From assembly GCA_963740835.1 (NCBI GenBank), contig CAVUFH010000002.1, forward strand, positions 248,001 to 312,000: 64,000 nucleotides of DNA. Direction: 5' to 3'. Both the position numbers and the translations under genes were made by a program. The notes beneath the pieces were generated by a model, which saw only the letters and a program-made list of their open reading frames with translations, had not been told where the DNA came from and searched no databases. Shown here one piece after another: positions 26,616-35,976 of the stretch (within the stretch, counting starts at the first letter, position 1; each line of letters begins with the position of its first letter). Source of the DNA: CAVUFH01 sp963740835 (GTDB lineage: Bacteria > Actinomycetota > Acidimicrobiia > IMCC26256 > PALSA-610).

Positions 26616-26925
26616 TCCGAGCATCGAACGGACACCCGGAAGTGGCGTCCGCACACGCGGCGAGCGCGCGCCATGGGGGCCGGACCGCCGTCGCGACCGC
26701 GAGCTCGTCCTCGAAGCGCGTCGAGCGCGACGGTTACGTCGTCCGGAGTTATCACCGAACGGCAACCTACCGTCTCTGAGAATGATTCTCGGGACAGGCG
26801 CGAGCCCGGCCGGTGACCGCTCTGAGGAGGTAAGCACCGGCCGAGCCCGCGGTCGCGCACTCGACGCCGATCGGCGCAGCGCCGAGCGCAGCGGACGGAC
26901 GGCGCGGCCACGCGGGGGCAGATGA
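26616..26925. other. intergenic stretch without a convincing gene
   Basis: Between the lipoprotein stop and the open frame of the integrase I see no convincing gene in any frame. It contains the Fur/Zur-like palindrome at 26778-26790 and a GAGGAGG ribosome-binding-like sequence near 26824-26830 not followed by a recognisable coding region. This pattern suggests a gene lost by deletion. Confidence 0.5.
26778..26790. promoter_or_regulatory. Fur/Zur-like operator palindrome
   Basis: GAGAATGATTCTC is a perfect 6-1-6 palindrome inside TGAGAATGATTCTCG. This closely matches the AATGATT core of Fur-family (Fur/Zur) boxes, and it is AT-rich against a very GC-rich background. No intact metal-responsive gene lies directly downstream; the next coding material is the start-less integrase at about 26986. 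Confidence 0.45.
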
Positions 26926-26985
26926 GAACCGCGCGGCCGCACCGAACCGGATCAGCTCAATGGGCCGAGGACGCTCACGCAGCCC

Positions 26986-28026
26986 AGACACTTCGCGAGA
27001 AAGGCAGATGCGACGAGCTGGCTCTCGACTGTCACCGCGAGCATCGTCGCCGGCAACTACGTCGACCCGCGTGCCAGCCGTCAGACCTTCCATGACTTCG
27101 CGCACGAATGGGCCGCGTCTCAGGACTGGAAAGACACGACGCGCGAAACGTTCCCGCGCGAGATCGCGCGTGTCGAACGGATACTGCCGAAGGGCGCCAC
27201 GCTCGCGAGCATCGACCAACTTGCGATCAAGCGCGTACGCATCGAACTCGCGAAGGAATACGCCCCAAAGACGGTCACGCTCACGATGTCTCATCTTCGC
27301 GCGATCATGCGCGCCGCGTTCGCGGCGGGGCGCATCGGCCGCGACCCAACCGTCGGCACCCGATCGAAGCGACGTCGTCCGGACGACGAGCACACCGTGA
27401 GCGCGGCTGACATCCCGACCCGCGCCGAGGTCGCCGCGATCTGGTCTGCCGCGTCTCACCAATATCGGGCCGCGATCGCGCTCGGTGCGACCGGTCTGCG
27501 GATCGGGGAGGTGCTCGGGCTCACCGCGGATCGCATCGACCTCGATAACCGCATGGTGACTATCGACCGCCAGTTGCAGCGGATCGGGGCCGCGATGGTG
27601 CACACCACGCCGAAAGGGGAGAAGGTTCGGACGATCCGGGTGCCGAGCGCCGTCGCGCTCGAGCTCCGGCGCCACCTTCGGGATCACCGCGGCGACGGTC
27701 TCCTGTTCCGCGGTGGGCGGGGTGCCGAGATGCGGCGCGACTACTTCTACGCCGCGGCGTGGAGGCCGGCGCTCGTCGGTGCCGGGATGGCCAAGGATCG
27801 GTTCGTGTTCCACTCGCTCCGGCACTTCTGTGCGAGCTCGATGCTCGCCGAAGGGGTGAACCCGATGGCCGTTGCCGGCCATCTCGGCGACACCCTCGAG
27901 ACTTTGCAGCGCACCTACGCCCACTGGCTCCGCGACGACCGGGACGTCCCGGCTGACGCGCTCGAGCGCATCCTGCTCGTGAATTTCGCGGACTCCTCGC
28001 GGACTGGCACTATCGGCGAGGACTAA
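26986..28026 (+). CDS. tyrosine recombinase/integrase with missing start (probably decayed)
   Basis: The frame from about 26986 reads as a phage/ICE-type integrase. The arm-linker HFARKADATSWLSTV is followed by a SAM-like core-binding domain (to about 27340). The catalytic domain has all expected residues: Arg in GATGLRIGEVLGL, Lys in TTPKGEKVRTI, HxxR in HSLRHF, His in GHLGDT and the Tyr nucleophile in TYAHW. After the stop at 26923-26925 this frame has no ATG, GTG or TTG until 27286, which would delete the core-binding domain. About 30-40 N-terminal residues therefore seem lost or frameshifted. The gene ends about 20 bp from the 3' end of rnpB, a plausible attachment site. Confidence 0.8.
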   Translation, partial: RHFARKADATSWLSTVTASIVAGNYVDPRASRQTFHDFAHEWAASQDWKDTTRETFPREIARVERILPKGATLASIDQLAIKRVRIELAKEYAPKTVTLTMSHLRAIMRAAFAAGRIGRDPTVGTRSKRRRPDDEHTVSAADIPTRAEVAAIWSAASHQYRAAIALGATGLRIGEVLGLTADRIDLDNRMVTIDRQLQRIGAAMVHTTPKGEKVRTIRVPSAVALELRRHLRDHRGDGLLFRGGRGAEMRRDYFYAAAWRPALVGAGMAKDRFVFHSLRHFCASSMLAEGVNPMAVAGHLGDTLETLQRTYAHWLRDDRDVPADALERILLVNFADSSRTGTIGED

Positions 28027-28044
28027 AACTCCTGGTCAGAGGGT

Positions 28045-28462
<418 letters not shown>

Positions 28463-28573
28463 CCCATGATCGCGCGAATGGCGAGCAGCGGGGCCATGGT
28501 CGTACGGTCCGGTGCGCTGGGCGGGGCGGCAACTGACGGACGGCGCCCCGATGATGGACGGGGCCATCGTCAA

Positions 28574-28906
28574 ATGGCGGCGCAGGCATTCGGGGGAACG
28601 ATCGACGTGACGCCTCGCGTCGCCACGGTGGTCCTCTACGGCGAAGCTGACCTCGCGGCCCGAGCCGCGTTCCACGACTTCCTCGATGAGGCGCTCGCGA
28701 CGACGGCCGAGCGCATCGACGTCGACCTCGCCGGGCTCACCTATCTGGAGTCGGCGTGCCTGCGCAGCCTGCTCAACGCGCACTCCGCCGCCGCGGAGCA
28801 GGGACGCCATCTGCGTGTGATCTACGCGTCCGGCGTCGTGTTGCGCGTGCTCGAGGTCGCCGGAGTCGCGGAGATCCTGTTCGCGGACCCGAACGACGGC
28901 CGCTGA
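28574..28906 (+). CDS. STAS-domain protein (anti-sigma factor antagonist-like)
   Basis: A 110-aa cytoplasmic STAS fold: beta strands TPRVATVVLYGEADLAAR, the helix FHDFLDEAL, the conserved DLAGLTYLESACLRSL loop with the serine that is phosphorylated in SpoIIAA-like antagonists, and a C-terminal EVAGVAEILF helix-strand. It probably switches a partner such as an anti-sigma factor. No anti-sigma kinase is nearby. ATG 28574 is the best start; the same frame is open far upstream but crosses rnpB. It converges on the membrane-protein gene with a 3-bp gap. Confidence 0.85.
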   Translation: MAAQAFGGTIDVTPRVATVVLYGEADLAARAAFHDFLDEALATTAERIDVDLAGLTYLESACLRSLLNAHSAAAEQGRHLRVIYASGVVLRVLEVAGVAEILFADPNDGR

Positions 28907-28909
28907 CGT

Positions 28910-29305
28910 TCAGGCGGCCGTGTCGCGCGGGTCGCGCTGGCGCAACGCGCCACCGAGCATGCCGAACGCGGTGGCGAGGATCGCGTTGAGCAGGATGCTG
29001 CGCGCGGACACGTCGATGTCGTGGCTCAGGATCACCGGCACCAGCACGCGCACGAGCAGGTAACCGCCGAACGCGACGAGCGCGGCGACTGCACCGTTCG
29101 AAAGTGGCGCCTCGGGCGCGTACGTCGCGGCCGCGAACCCAACGAACACGTAGGTGAAGAGGATCGCGAAGAACGGGAGCGCGAGCCACGCACCGTCGGG
29201 GTTGACGTTGTCCTTCAGGATCGTCGCGCCGGCGGCGATCGGGACGATGACGATCAGGCCGACGAACGCGCCGCGTGCGACGGCTCGAAGATTGAGCGGT
29301 GTCAT
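28910..29305 (-). CDS. small four-TM membrane protein
   Basis: A 131-aa protein with four hydrophobic helices (about residues 12-29, 40-62, 68-92 and 102-120). No motif of a known transporter was recognised. ATG 29305 overlaps the stop of the cation exchanger gene (ATGA), so it is translationally coupled to it and may act with it. Function unknown. Confidence 0.75.
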   Translation of the reverse strand: MTPLNLRAVARGAFVGLIVIVPIAAGATILKDNVNPDGAWLALPFFAILFTYVFVGFAAATYAPEAPLSNGAVAALVAFGGYLLVRVLVPVILSHDIDVSARSILLNAILATAFGMLGGALRQRDPRDTAA

Positions 29306-30629
29306 ACCGTCGCGACCTCCGGTTCCGAGAGCTCGTCGTAGTCGGTGACGAAGCCGTCGCGCAGCAACGGCCTCACTGCGTGCCGGTTCCGGTAGATCAT
29401 GATCGCCGCGAGCACGATGTACACGACACCCACGCCGATGCGGGCCGGCTTCTGGGCATCACCCATCAGCCCGTCGAACTTGGTCACGAGCTGGGCGGCC
29501 CACAGCCCGAACAGTGCGAGCGCCTCCTTGACGCTGATCCGCCGGTTGGCCAGCACCGCGACGGCAAACGCGGACTGCGCGGCGGTGACCCACAGCTCGT
29601 CCCGCTGCACGTCGTCGATCGGGAGGCCGTGGAGCGTTCCCGACGAGATCGCGAACACGATCGGCAGCGACCCGACGAGCAGCGTCCACTGGTTGACCTT
29701 CGAGGACACGAGCGCGCCGAAGCCCGAGTTCGTGTTCAGGCGCCAGGCGAAGAGCCCGGCCACCAGCAGCTCCGGTGCTTCAGATGCGAGCGGCGCGACC
29801 AATTGGACGAGGAGGAAGTGGTCGATGTTGAAGCGCTCGCCCACGTCGACCAGCGATTCCGCGAACGGCTCGGCCGAGAGGACGATCGCGACGACCGCGC
29901 CGAGGAACAACAAGCCGACGACGACGCGCCTCGTCGTGGGCGCGAGCGTGCCGATCAGCTGTGCCGGTCCCACCAGGTGCGGTTCTTCCGCGGGGCGCGG
30001 GCGATGCGGACGATGTACACCACGAAGATCGTGATCAGCACCGCGCTGTCGATGAGCACCAGCGACGACTTGAACGGCAGCGTCAAGCCGTAGACCGTGG
30101 CCAGCACGAGGAACGCGATCTCGACCGAGTGCGTTCGTTCGAGCTTCACGTCCGTGGTGGTGAGGTCCGCGTTCGGCGGAAGCGGCTGGGGCCCTTCGCC
30201 CTTGCGGGCCGCGCGGATGCGATACGCCGCGATGAAGACCACCATCGACCAGCCGACTCCGATCAACAGCTGATTGCCGCCCGTCATGTTCGCGAGCGCG
30301 TCGGGCGCATATGTCGGGTCCTTGCCGGCTTTCCACGTGAACACGAAGTCGACCGCGTACTCCGGTAGCACCGCGATGAGCGCGAGCAGCGCGAGCGCCA
30401 GCCCCGCGGAGATGTCGAGCTGGATCGCCTCCGCGCCCCATGCCAGCATGAACGCGGCGCCGACCACCGCGAGGCCGAACGCGCACGCCGCGAGCAGCGG
30501 CTCGGGGTGGAAGCCGCCGAGCCGCAACGTCAGGCCCGGGACGACCGCGAGCACCGCCAGGAACATGGCGAACATCTGGCGGCCGGCGTGTTCGCTACGC
30601 CCGGTCGGGGCCAGTTCCGTGTCGGGCAT
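29302..30629 (-). CDS. sodium/calcium exchanger-family protein, interrupted by one frameshift
   Basis: Two halves of a CaCA-type cation exchanger lie end to end in different frames. The first (from ATG 30629) holds TM segments and alpha-1 repeat (LIAVLPEYAVDF, then ANMTGGNQLLIGVGW) and stops at 29955. The second resumes from about 29990 with EEPHLVGPAQLIGTL, more TM segments and alpha-2 repeat (PLASEAPELLVAG, SSKVNQWTLLVGSLP), ending at 29302. Adding one C to the run at 29992-29995 restores a single frame of about 440 aa (ARAPAEEPHLVG), the normal family length. It would exchange Na+ or H+ for Ca2+ across the membrane. It is coupled to the small membrane protein. Confidence 0.85.
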
Positions 30630-30693
30630 CGGGCGGCATCCTAGGAAAGCGGGTTCGCAGGCTCCGGGCCTCGAACCGGGCCGGGCGGCAGGC

Positions 30694-30739
30694 TCAACCG
30701 GGGCCGGTGGGCTGCCTCAACCTGGGCCGGTGGGCTGCC
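30694..30739. repeat. 23-bp tandem repeat upstream of whiB-like gene
   Basis: Two adjacent 23-bp units (30694-30716 and 30717-30739) differ at one position; the core is GGGCCGGTGGGCTGCC. The repeat ends 14 bp before the WhiB start codon, overlapping the expected promoter or leader. It may be a duplicated protein-binding site or a simple slippage duplication. Confidence 0.6.
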
Positions 30740-30753
30740 GATGGGGGAGGGAG

Positions 30754-30990
30754 ATGCGAACGATCGACTGGCGAGAACGCGGGCGGTGCAAGGGCGCCGA
30801 TCCGTCCGTCTTCTACCCCGAAGACGACGACGACCCTGCGGTGGCCGCGAAGTCGATCTGCGCGTCCTGCATCGTGCGCCACGCCTGCTTGGAGCACGCG
30901 ATCACGATGCGGGAGCGACTCGGTGTGTGGGGCGGCGCCACCGAGAAGGAGCGTCGCCGCATGATCCGACAGCGCCGGAAAGCCGGATAA
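30754..30990 (+). CDS. WhiB-family iron-sulfur transcription factor
   Basis: A 78-aa WhiB-like protein. Four cysteines (12, 36, 39 and 45; spacing C-x23-C-x2-C-x5-C) bind a [4Fe-4S] cluster. The GVWGG turn (57-61) and the basic C-terminal tail (EKERRRMIRQRR) for DNA contact follow. The start is ATG 30754 after GGGGGAGGG. WhiB proteins are restricted to Actinomycetota and bind region 4 of the principal sigma factor. It is followed 30 bp later by an acyl-CoA dehydrogenase gene. Confidence 0.95.
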   Translation: MRTIDWRERGRCKGADPSVFYPEDDDDPAVAAKSICASCIVRHACLEHAITMRERLGVWGGATEKERRRMIRQRRKAG

Positions 30991-31020
30991 ACGCCCCTGT
31001 TCGCGTAGGCTCTGCCTGCG

Positions 31021-32187
31021 ATGCAGTTCGACCTCTCGCCCGAGCTCGCCGAGCTGCAGGCCACCGTTCGCAAGATTGCGCAAGAGAAGGTCGCACCGCG
31101 GGCGCGCGAGATCGACACCACCGCCGCGTACCCCGAGGACCTCTTCGAGCTGTTCCGCGACACCGGCCTGCTGGGGCTCGTCGTGCCCGAGGCCTACGGC
31201 GGATCCGGCGCCGGGATCATGGGCCTCACGCTCGCGATCGAAGAGGTCGCGAAGTACTCGAACACCGCCGCGCTCATGCTCCTGCTCACCCGGTTGCCGA
31301 CCGGGCCGGTGCTCATCGCCGGGAGTGAGGAGCTCAAGCAGCACTACGTGCGCGGGATCGCCACCGGCGAGCTGCGCGCCGGGTTCGGGCTCTCCGAGCC
31401 GCAGGCCGGCAGCGACGTGGTCGGCATGCGCACCAAGGCCGTCCGCGACGGCGACGACTGGGTGCTGACCGGCACCAAGTGCTGGATGTCGGGGGTCGTG
31501 CAGGCCGACTGGTACTGCGTGTTCGCCAAGACCGGCCCGGCCGATTCGCGCCAGCACGGGGATATTTCGTGCTTCGTCGTCGAGCGCACGTGGCCAGGCG
31601 TCAGCGTCGGCCGCACCGACGACAAGATGGGTGTGCGCGGTGTCGACACCGGTGAGCTGGTGCTCGACGGCGTGCGGGTCCCGGCCCGCAACGTCGTGGG
31701 GGAGGTCGGCGGCTTCCGGCTCGCGATGCTCGGGCTCAACTCGATGCGGCCGATCGTGGCTGCACGCGGCATCGGCCTGGCCGAAGGTGCACTGATGTAC
31801 GCGGTCGACTACGTGAAGGAACGGGCTGCGTTCGGCCGGACGATCGCCGACATGCAGGGCATCCAGTGGAAGATCGCGGAGCTCGCGACCGAGATCGAGG
31901 CCGCCCGCCTGCTCACGTACCGCTCGGCGGTCATGGCCGACGAAGGCAAGTACACGCGCGAGCACGTGCCGTACCTTTCGATGGCGAAGTACCTCGCCAC
32001 CGAGGTCGCGGTGAAGGTGTCCGGCGAGGCACTGCAGATGCTCGGCGCGGCGGGCTACATGAAAGACCACATGACCGAGCTGTACTACCGCGACGCGCGT
32101 CAGCTCACGATCGTCGAGGGGACGTCGCAGATCCAGCTCGGCCTGATCGCGCGCGGCGTGCTCGATCGCGATCTGTGGTGGGACTGA
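31021..32187 (+). CDS. acyl-CoA dehydrogenase
   Basis: A 388-aa FAD-dependent acyl-CoA dehydrogenase of normal length. Motifs: GFGLSEPQAGSDVVGM (FAD/substrate loop), WVLTGTKCWMSG, the AARGIGLAEGALMYAVDYVKERAAFG signature helix, and the catalytic-base segment IVEGTSQIQL (Glu). It oxidises an acyl-CoA to the enoyl-CoA and passes electrons to an electron-transfer flavoprotein. ATG 31021 is the natural start. The gene is followed at 7 bp by trpD. Confidence 0.93.
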   Translation: MQFDLSPELAELQATVRKIAQEKVAPRAREIDTTAAYPEDLFELFRDTGLLGLVVPEAYGGSGAGIMGLTLAIEEVAKYSNTAALMLLLTRLPTGPVLIAGSEELKQHYVRGIATGELRAGFGLSEPQAGSDVVGMRTKAVRDGDDWVLTGTKCWMSGVVQADWYCVFAKTGPADSRQHGDISCFVVERTWPGVSVGRTDDKMGVRGVDTGELVLDGVRVPARNVVGEVGGFRLAMLGLNSMRPIVAARGIGLAEGALMYAVDYVKERAAFGRTIADMQGIQWKIAELATEIEAARLLTYRSAVMADEGKYTREHVPYLSMAKYLATEVAVKVSGEALQMLGAAGYMKDHMTELYYRDARQLTIVEGTSQIQLGLIARGVLDRDLWWD

Positions 32188-32194
32188 GCGCGCG

Positions 32195-33242
32195 TTGAAC
32201 GTGGTGCTCACACCCATTCTCGCGGCGCTGGTGCGCGGCGACGAGGTCGGCGCTGACGGCATCGCGGCCGCGCTCGGAGAGATCCTCGAGGGTCGCGTCA
32301 CCGATGTGCAGGCGGCCGGGTTCATCGTCGCGCTGCGCGCCAAGGGCGAGACCGAAGCCGAGCTCGTCGCGTTCGTGCAGACGATGCAGCGGTACGCCGC
32401 GCACGTCGACGTGGCCGACGGCGCGATCGACACGTGCGGCACCGGCGGTGACCGCGCCGGCACGGTCAACGTCTCGACGATGGCTGCGTTGATCGCGGCG
32501 GGCGCGGGTGTCAAGGTCGTGAAGCACGGCGGGCGGGCGTCCTCCTCGGAGTGCGGCTCGGCCGACGTGCTCGAAGCGCTCGGGGTCGCGATCGAGCTGG
32601 GGCCGGAGGGTGTCGCGCGCTGCGTCGAGGAAGCCGGTGTCGGCTTCTGCTTCGCACCCCGATACCACCCGGCGATGCGGTTCGTCGGGCCGGCTCGGCG
32701 CGAGCTCGCGGTGCCGACGACCTTCAACTTCGTCGGTCCGCTCGCCAACCCGGCGTGCGTCCGGCGCCAAGCGGTGGGTGTCTCGGACGAGTCGATGGCG
32801 ACGAAGATGCTCGGCACGCTGCCGCGCGCTCGGCACCGAACGAGCGATGGTGTTCCACGGCGACGACGGCCTCGACGAGCTCACCACCACGACGACGAGC
32901 ACCGTCCACGAGCTCGCCGACGGCGAGCTGCGCCGCGCCACGATCGATCCGCTCGACTTCGGCCTGACCCGGGCAACTGCGGCGGACCTGCGGGGCGCCG
33001 ATGCCGCGACGAACGCGCAGGCGGTGCGCGCCGTCCTCGCCGGTGAGAAGGGCCGGCACCGCGACATCGCGCTCCTGAACGCGTCCGCCGCGCTCGTCGT
33101 CGCGGGCCGCACGCCGGATCTCGCGGGAGGGATCGACGCGGCGGCGGCATCAATCGACGGCGGTCACGCGGGCGCAGCGCTCACCGAGCTGGTTCGCATC
33201 AGCCAAGAAGCCGCGGCCGAAGAAGCGAAGGCGACCACCTGA
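32195..33242 (+). CDS. trpD: anthranilate phosphoribosyltransferase, interrupted by one frameshift
   Basis: The first frame (from TTG 32195, or GTG 32201/32204) reads TrpD through IDTCGTGGDRAGTVNVST (phosphoribosyl site), KVVKHGGRASSS, FCFAPRYHPAM and TTFNFVGPLANPA, up to KMLGTL. At 32822-32823 the frame must change. The neighbouring frame continues ALGTERAMVFHGDDGLDEL and NASAALVVAG to the stop at 33240-33242. Removing one C joins them into about 348 aa, the normal TrpD length. It adds PRPP to anthranilate in tryptophan synthesis. No other trp genes are in the window. The stop overlaps the next start (TGATG). Confidence 0.9.
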
Positions 33243-33841
33243 TGGCGCCGGTCCTGCAGTGCCCCGACTGCGGCACCAAGCACCCGATCGATGTCGCATC
33301 GAGCGCGGCCGCGTTCCGGTGCAACGGTTGCGGGCGCACCCTGAAGGTGCCGGAGGAGTTCCGCCCGGCACCCGCGCCACCGGTTGCTCCGGATCCGGCG
33401 CGCACCACCTCGATGGCCGCGGTGGCACCGGGCCATCCGGCGTCCGCGAACGGTGGTCGCACCCTTTCTCGCCGCAAGGTCCGGGCGCAGGCGGGCGTGG
33501 TGCCGTTCTGGATGCGGTTGCTGATCTGGATCGTCGCAGTGCCCGTCGGCTTCATCGTTGTGTTCGGCATCGCCCGGGGCCTCGGCTTCCTCTCGCAATC
33601 GCAGCTCGAGGACGTGTTCCTGGAGACCGGTTGGAACCGGTTCTGGCCGGTCGCCCGGCTCCTGCCGTTCACCGCGCTGCTCACCGCCGGCATCGTGCAG
33701 TTCACGGTGCTGTACATCTCCCGGTGGCGCATGCGGCACACGCTCGGGCCGCTGCAACCTCACACGGTGACGAGCTCAGGACGTTCGACGACGGCTACCG
33801 GCGGGCCAGGCAGTTCCGACGCCCACACGCCCTCGGCGTAG
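33242..33841 (+). CDS. zinc-ribbon membrane protein
   Basis: A 199-aa protein. The N-terminal zinc ribbon (CPDCGTKHPI at 7-16 and CNGCGRTL at 27-34) is followed by a Pro/Ala-rich linker and two TM helices (about residues 88-110 and 135-158). ATG 33242 overlaps the trpD stop. The last 25-30 residues are low complexity and overlap the convergent nuclease gene by 82 bp, so the true C-terminus may be shorter. Function unknown. Confidence 0.75.
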   Translation: MAPVLQCPDCGTKHPIDVASSAAAFRCNGCGRTLKVPEEFRPAPAPPVAPDPARTTSMAAVAPGHPASANGGRTLSRRKVRAQAGVVPFWMRLLIWIVAVPVGFIVVFGIARGLGFLSQSQLEDVFLETGWNRFWPVARLLPFTALLTAGIVQFTVLYISRWRMRHTLGPLQPHTVTSSGRSTTATGGPGSSDAHTPSA

Positions 33842-35227
33842 ACCAAACGCGACCGGTGCGCGTTGCGGGTGATCCAACGCGCGACGAGCAAGAGCTCCTC
33901 GACGTCGGCCGGGGTATGGTCGACGGTGACGGTGTCGGCGTCGTGGTCGCTCGCGAAGTACGCCCGTCCGGCGCGCACCTCGATGCGACCTTCGGGCGTG
34001 TCGAACAGGAGCCGCGGTGCGTCTCGCCACGCCCGGATCGTCTGCCGCACGCGCAGCGCGTCCGCGCACGCGCCCTGCTCGGCCAGCGCGCCGGCAGCCG
34101 CGAGTTCCTGCACGCGTGCGGCCAGCGTGGCGAGCAGCGCGTCGGGATCGGGCGGCGGTGCGAACGCGCGCTGTACGACCCGCGCCGCCGCGGCGGAGCG
34201 GAAGGGTCCGAGGACGGATCCGTCGCCGGGTTCGGCGGTGCGCGCGAGCGTGAGCCGGGCGCGACGGGTGCCGGTCAGCCGGAGGTAGACCGGCCGCGCC
34301 GGGCCACGCGACGAGCGGTTGAAGCGGGGTTGACGGGCTCGGACGAGCCGGTCGGCGCGCACTGCGGTCTCCAGCGGGCCCGCGCACACGCGGTGCTCGA
34401 GACGTGACGCCTCGCGCAGCAGCTGCGGCACTGTCGGCCGCGCGTCGCCCGCGAAGTATGCGCGTACCTGCGTGCGCAGGTTGGTCGCCTTGCCGACGTA
34501 GATGACGTCGCCCACCCGGTCACCGAACACGTACACGCCCGGCGCGCGTGGCAGCGCGCCGGTGAGCGCGAGCTTCGCTGTCGACCGGTCGACGCGGATC
34601 TTCGGCAACGCGAGGAGGTCGTCGAGGCCGAAGACGCCGAACGTTCCTGCGTGTTCGAGAAGGGAGTGGAACACTTCACCGGCCGCGGCCGCGTCCGCGT
34701 AGGCGCGGTGCACGGGTTCCGTATCGGTGCGGAAGTGCGCGGCGAGCGTGTGCAGGCGCAGGTTCGGGACGTCATCCCGGACGAGGCGGCGCGCCAGTCC
34801 GATCGTGTCGACCCGACGATTCGCCAGGCGTGGGTAGCCGTTGCGGCGCAACGCGGCGTCGAGGAATGCGCAGTCGAAGCGGATGTTGTGCCCGACGATG
34901 ACCGTGCCGTGCAGGAACTCGAGCAGCGTCGGCAGCAACTCCTCGATCTCGGGTGCGGGCGCGACCATGGCTTCGGTGATGCCGGTGAGCAACGGTGATG
35001 AACGGCGGCAGCGGCACGCCCGGGTTCACGAACGCGTCGAGGCGTCCGAGGAGTTCGCCGCCGCGGAACTTCAGCGCACCGATCTCGGTGATGCGGTCGG
35101 CCGCGGGGGACCCGCCGGTGGTCTCGAGATCGAGGACGACGAACGTGACCTCCGAGAGCGGGGTCGCGAGGTCCGCCGGCGCGCCTTCCATCTGCGCACT
35201 GTAGACGAACATGCGTTCGTCACGCAC
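33760..35227 (-). CDS. DnaQ-like exonuclease fused to UvrC-type GIY-YIG domain, interrupted by one frameshift
   Basis: The N-terminal DEDD exonuclease begins in one frame (TFVVLDLETTGG with the D-x-E pair, TEIGALKF). It continues in another frame after 34991-34992 (VLTGITEAMV, VGHNIRFDCAFLDAAL, HRAYADAAAAGEV). A GIY-YIG domain follows (PGVYVFGDRVGDVIYVGKATNLRTQVRAYF), then a C-terminal region as in the actinobacterial exonuclease-UvrC-like family. Removing one T from the TT at 34991-34992 (minus-strand sense) joins ITV-LTGIT seamlessly, giving about 490 aa. Start 35227 (GTG) is uncertain; Met at 35191 is possible. It is probably a DNA-repair nuclease. Convergent with the zinc-ribbon gene. Confidence 0.85.
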
Positions 35228-35265
35228 AGGTGTTCGTCATCCCGGGCGCCACGTACCATCGGCGC

Positions 35266-35502
35266 ATGGGCGACCGGTACCGCTGTGCGGCCTGCGGCAA
35301 CCTCACCCGCTTCGACGTGGTGCGCTCGCGCCGGACTCGCGCGTTCCACCACTACTCGATCGCTGGTGAGCTCCAGATCGAGGAGGAAGAGGTGCTCGAG
35401 GACCGCGTGGAGCGCGTCTCGTGTCGCTGGTGCGGCGCGTCGGGTGACGCGATCGAGCGAACCGACTCAGATGCCGAGCAGCTGGACGACCAGGCGTCGT
35501 GA
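35266..35502 (+). CDS. small zinc-finger protein
   Basis: A 78-aa protein with two CxxC knuckles (YRCAACGNLTRFDV near residue 7 and VSCRWCGASGD near 53) separated by about 45 residues, fitting one zinc-binding fold. An acidic tail (IERTDSDAEQ) follows. ATG 35266 is the likely start. No named family was recognised. It is divergent from the DnaQ/GIY-YIG gene and converges on yjbQ with 36 bp overlap. Confidence 0.7.
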   Translation: MGDRYRCAACGNLTRFDVVRSRRTRAFHHYSIAGELQIEEEEVLEDRVERVSCRWCGASGDAIERTDSDAEQLDDQAS

Positions 35503-35886
35503 CCGCGGCCGGTCGTCGAAGTCGATGCAGACGATCTTCTGCCACGTGCCGACACAGAGCTCGCCGTTGGTGAACGGCACGGTGACGGACGGTCCGATCA
35601 TCGCGGCCCGCACGTGGCTGTGGCCGTTCGTGTCCGCGTTCCGCGCGTTGTGCTCCCACGCTTCGGCCTCGGGCGCGACGCCCTCCAGCACGCGGTTCAA
35701 GTCCGCGTTGCAGCCCGGTTCGTACTCGATCGTGGTGACGCCGCACGTGGAGTGCGCGACGAACACGGTGCAGAGTCCGTCGCGGAGGCCCGAGTTGTCG
35801 ACCGCCTTCTGCGCGTGCAGTGTGAGGTCGAGAACGTCGCCGTCTCCCTGTGTGTCGACGGTGAAGTCCTCGTGGCGCGCTTGCAT
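35467..35886 (-). CDS. yjbQ: YjbQ/UPF0047 family protein
   Basis: A 139-aa protein matching the whole UPF0047 fold: VFVAHSTCGVTTIEYEPG, NGHSHVRAAMIGPS and GTWQKIVCIDFDDRPRSRRLVVQLLG. Conserved His, Cys and Glu residues form the putative active site. Some members show thiamine-phosphate-synthase-like activity, but the physiological role is unsettled. The start codon is ATG 35886, and the length is typical. Confidence 0.92.
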   Translation of the reverse strand: MQARHEDFTVDTQGDGDVLDLTLHAQKAVDNSGLRDGLCTVFVAHSTCGVTTIEYEPGCNADLNRVLEGVAPEAEAWEHNARNADTNGHSHVRAAMIGPSVTVPFTNGELCVGTWQKIVCIDFDDRPRSRRLVVQLLGI

Positions 35887-35976
35887 GCGGGATCCCCTCG
35901 GGCCTCGGTCGATGAGCGGGCGCAGTCTACGGGCCAGGCTGCCCTACCAGCACGTTCACGGGTCCGGCGAGCGGTA

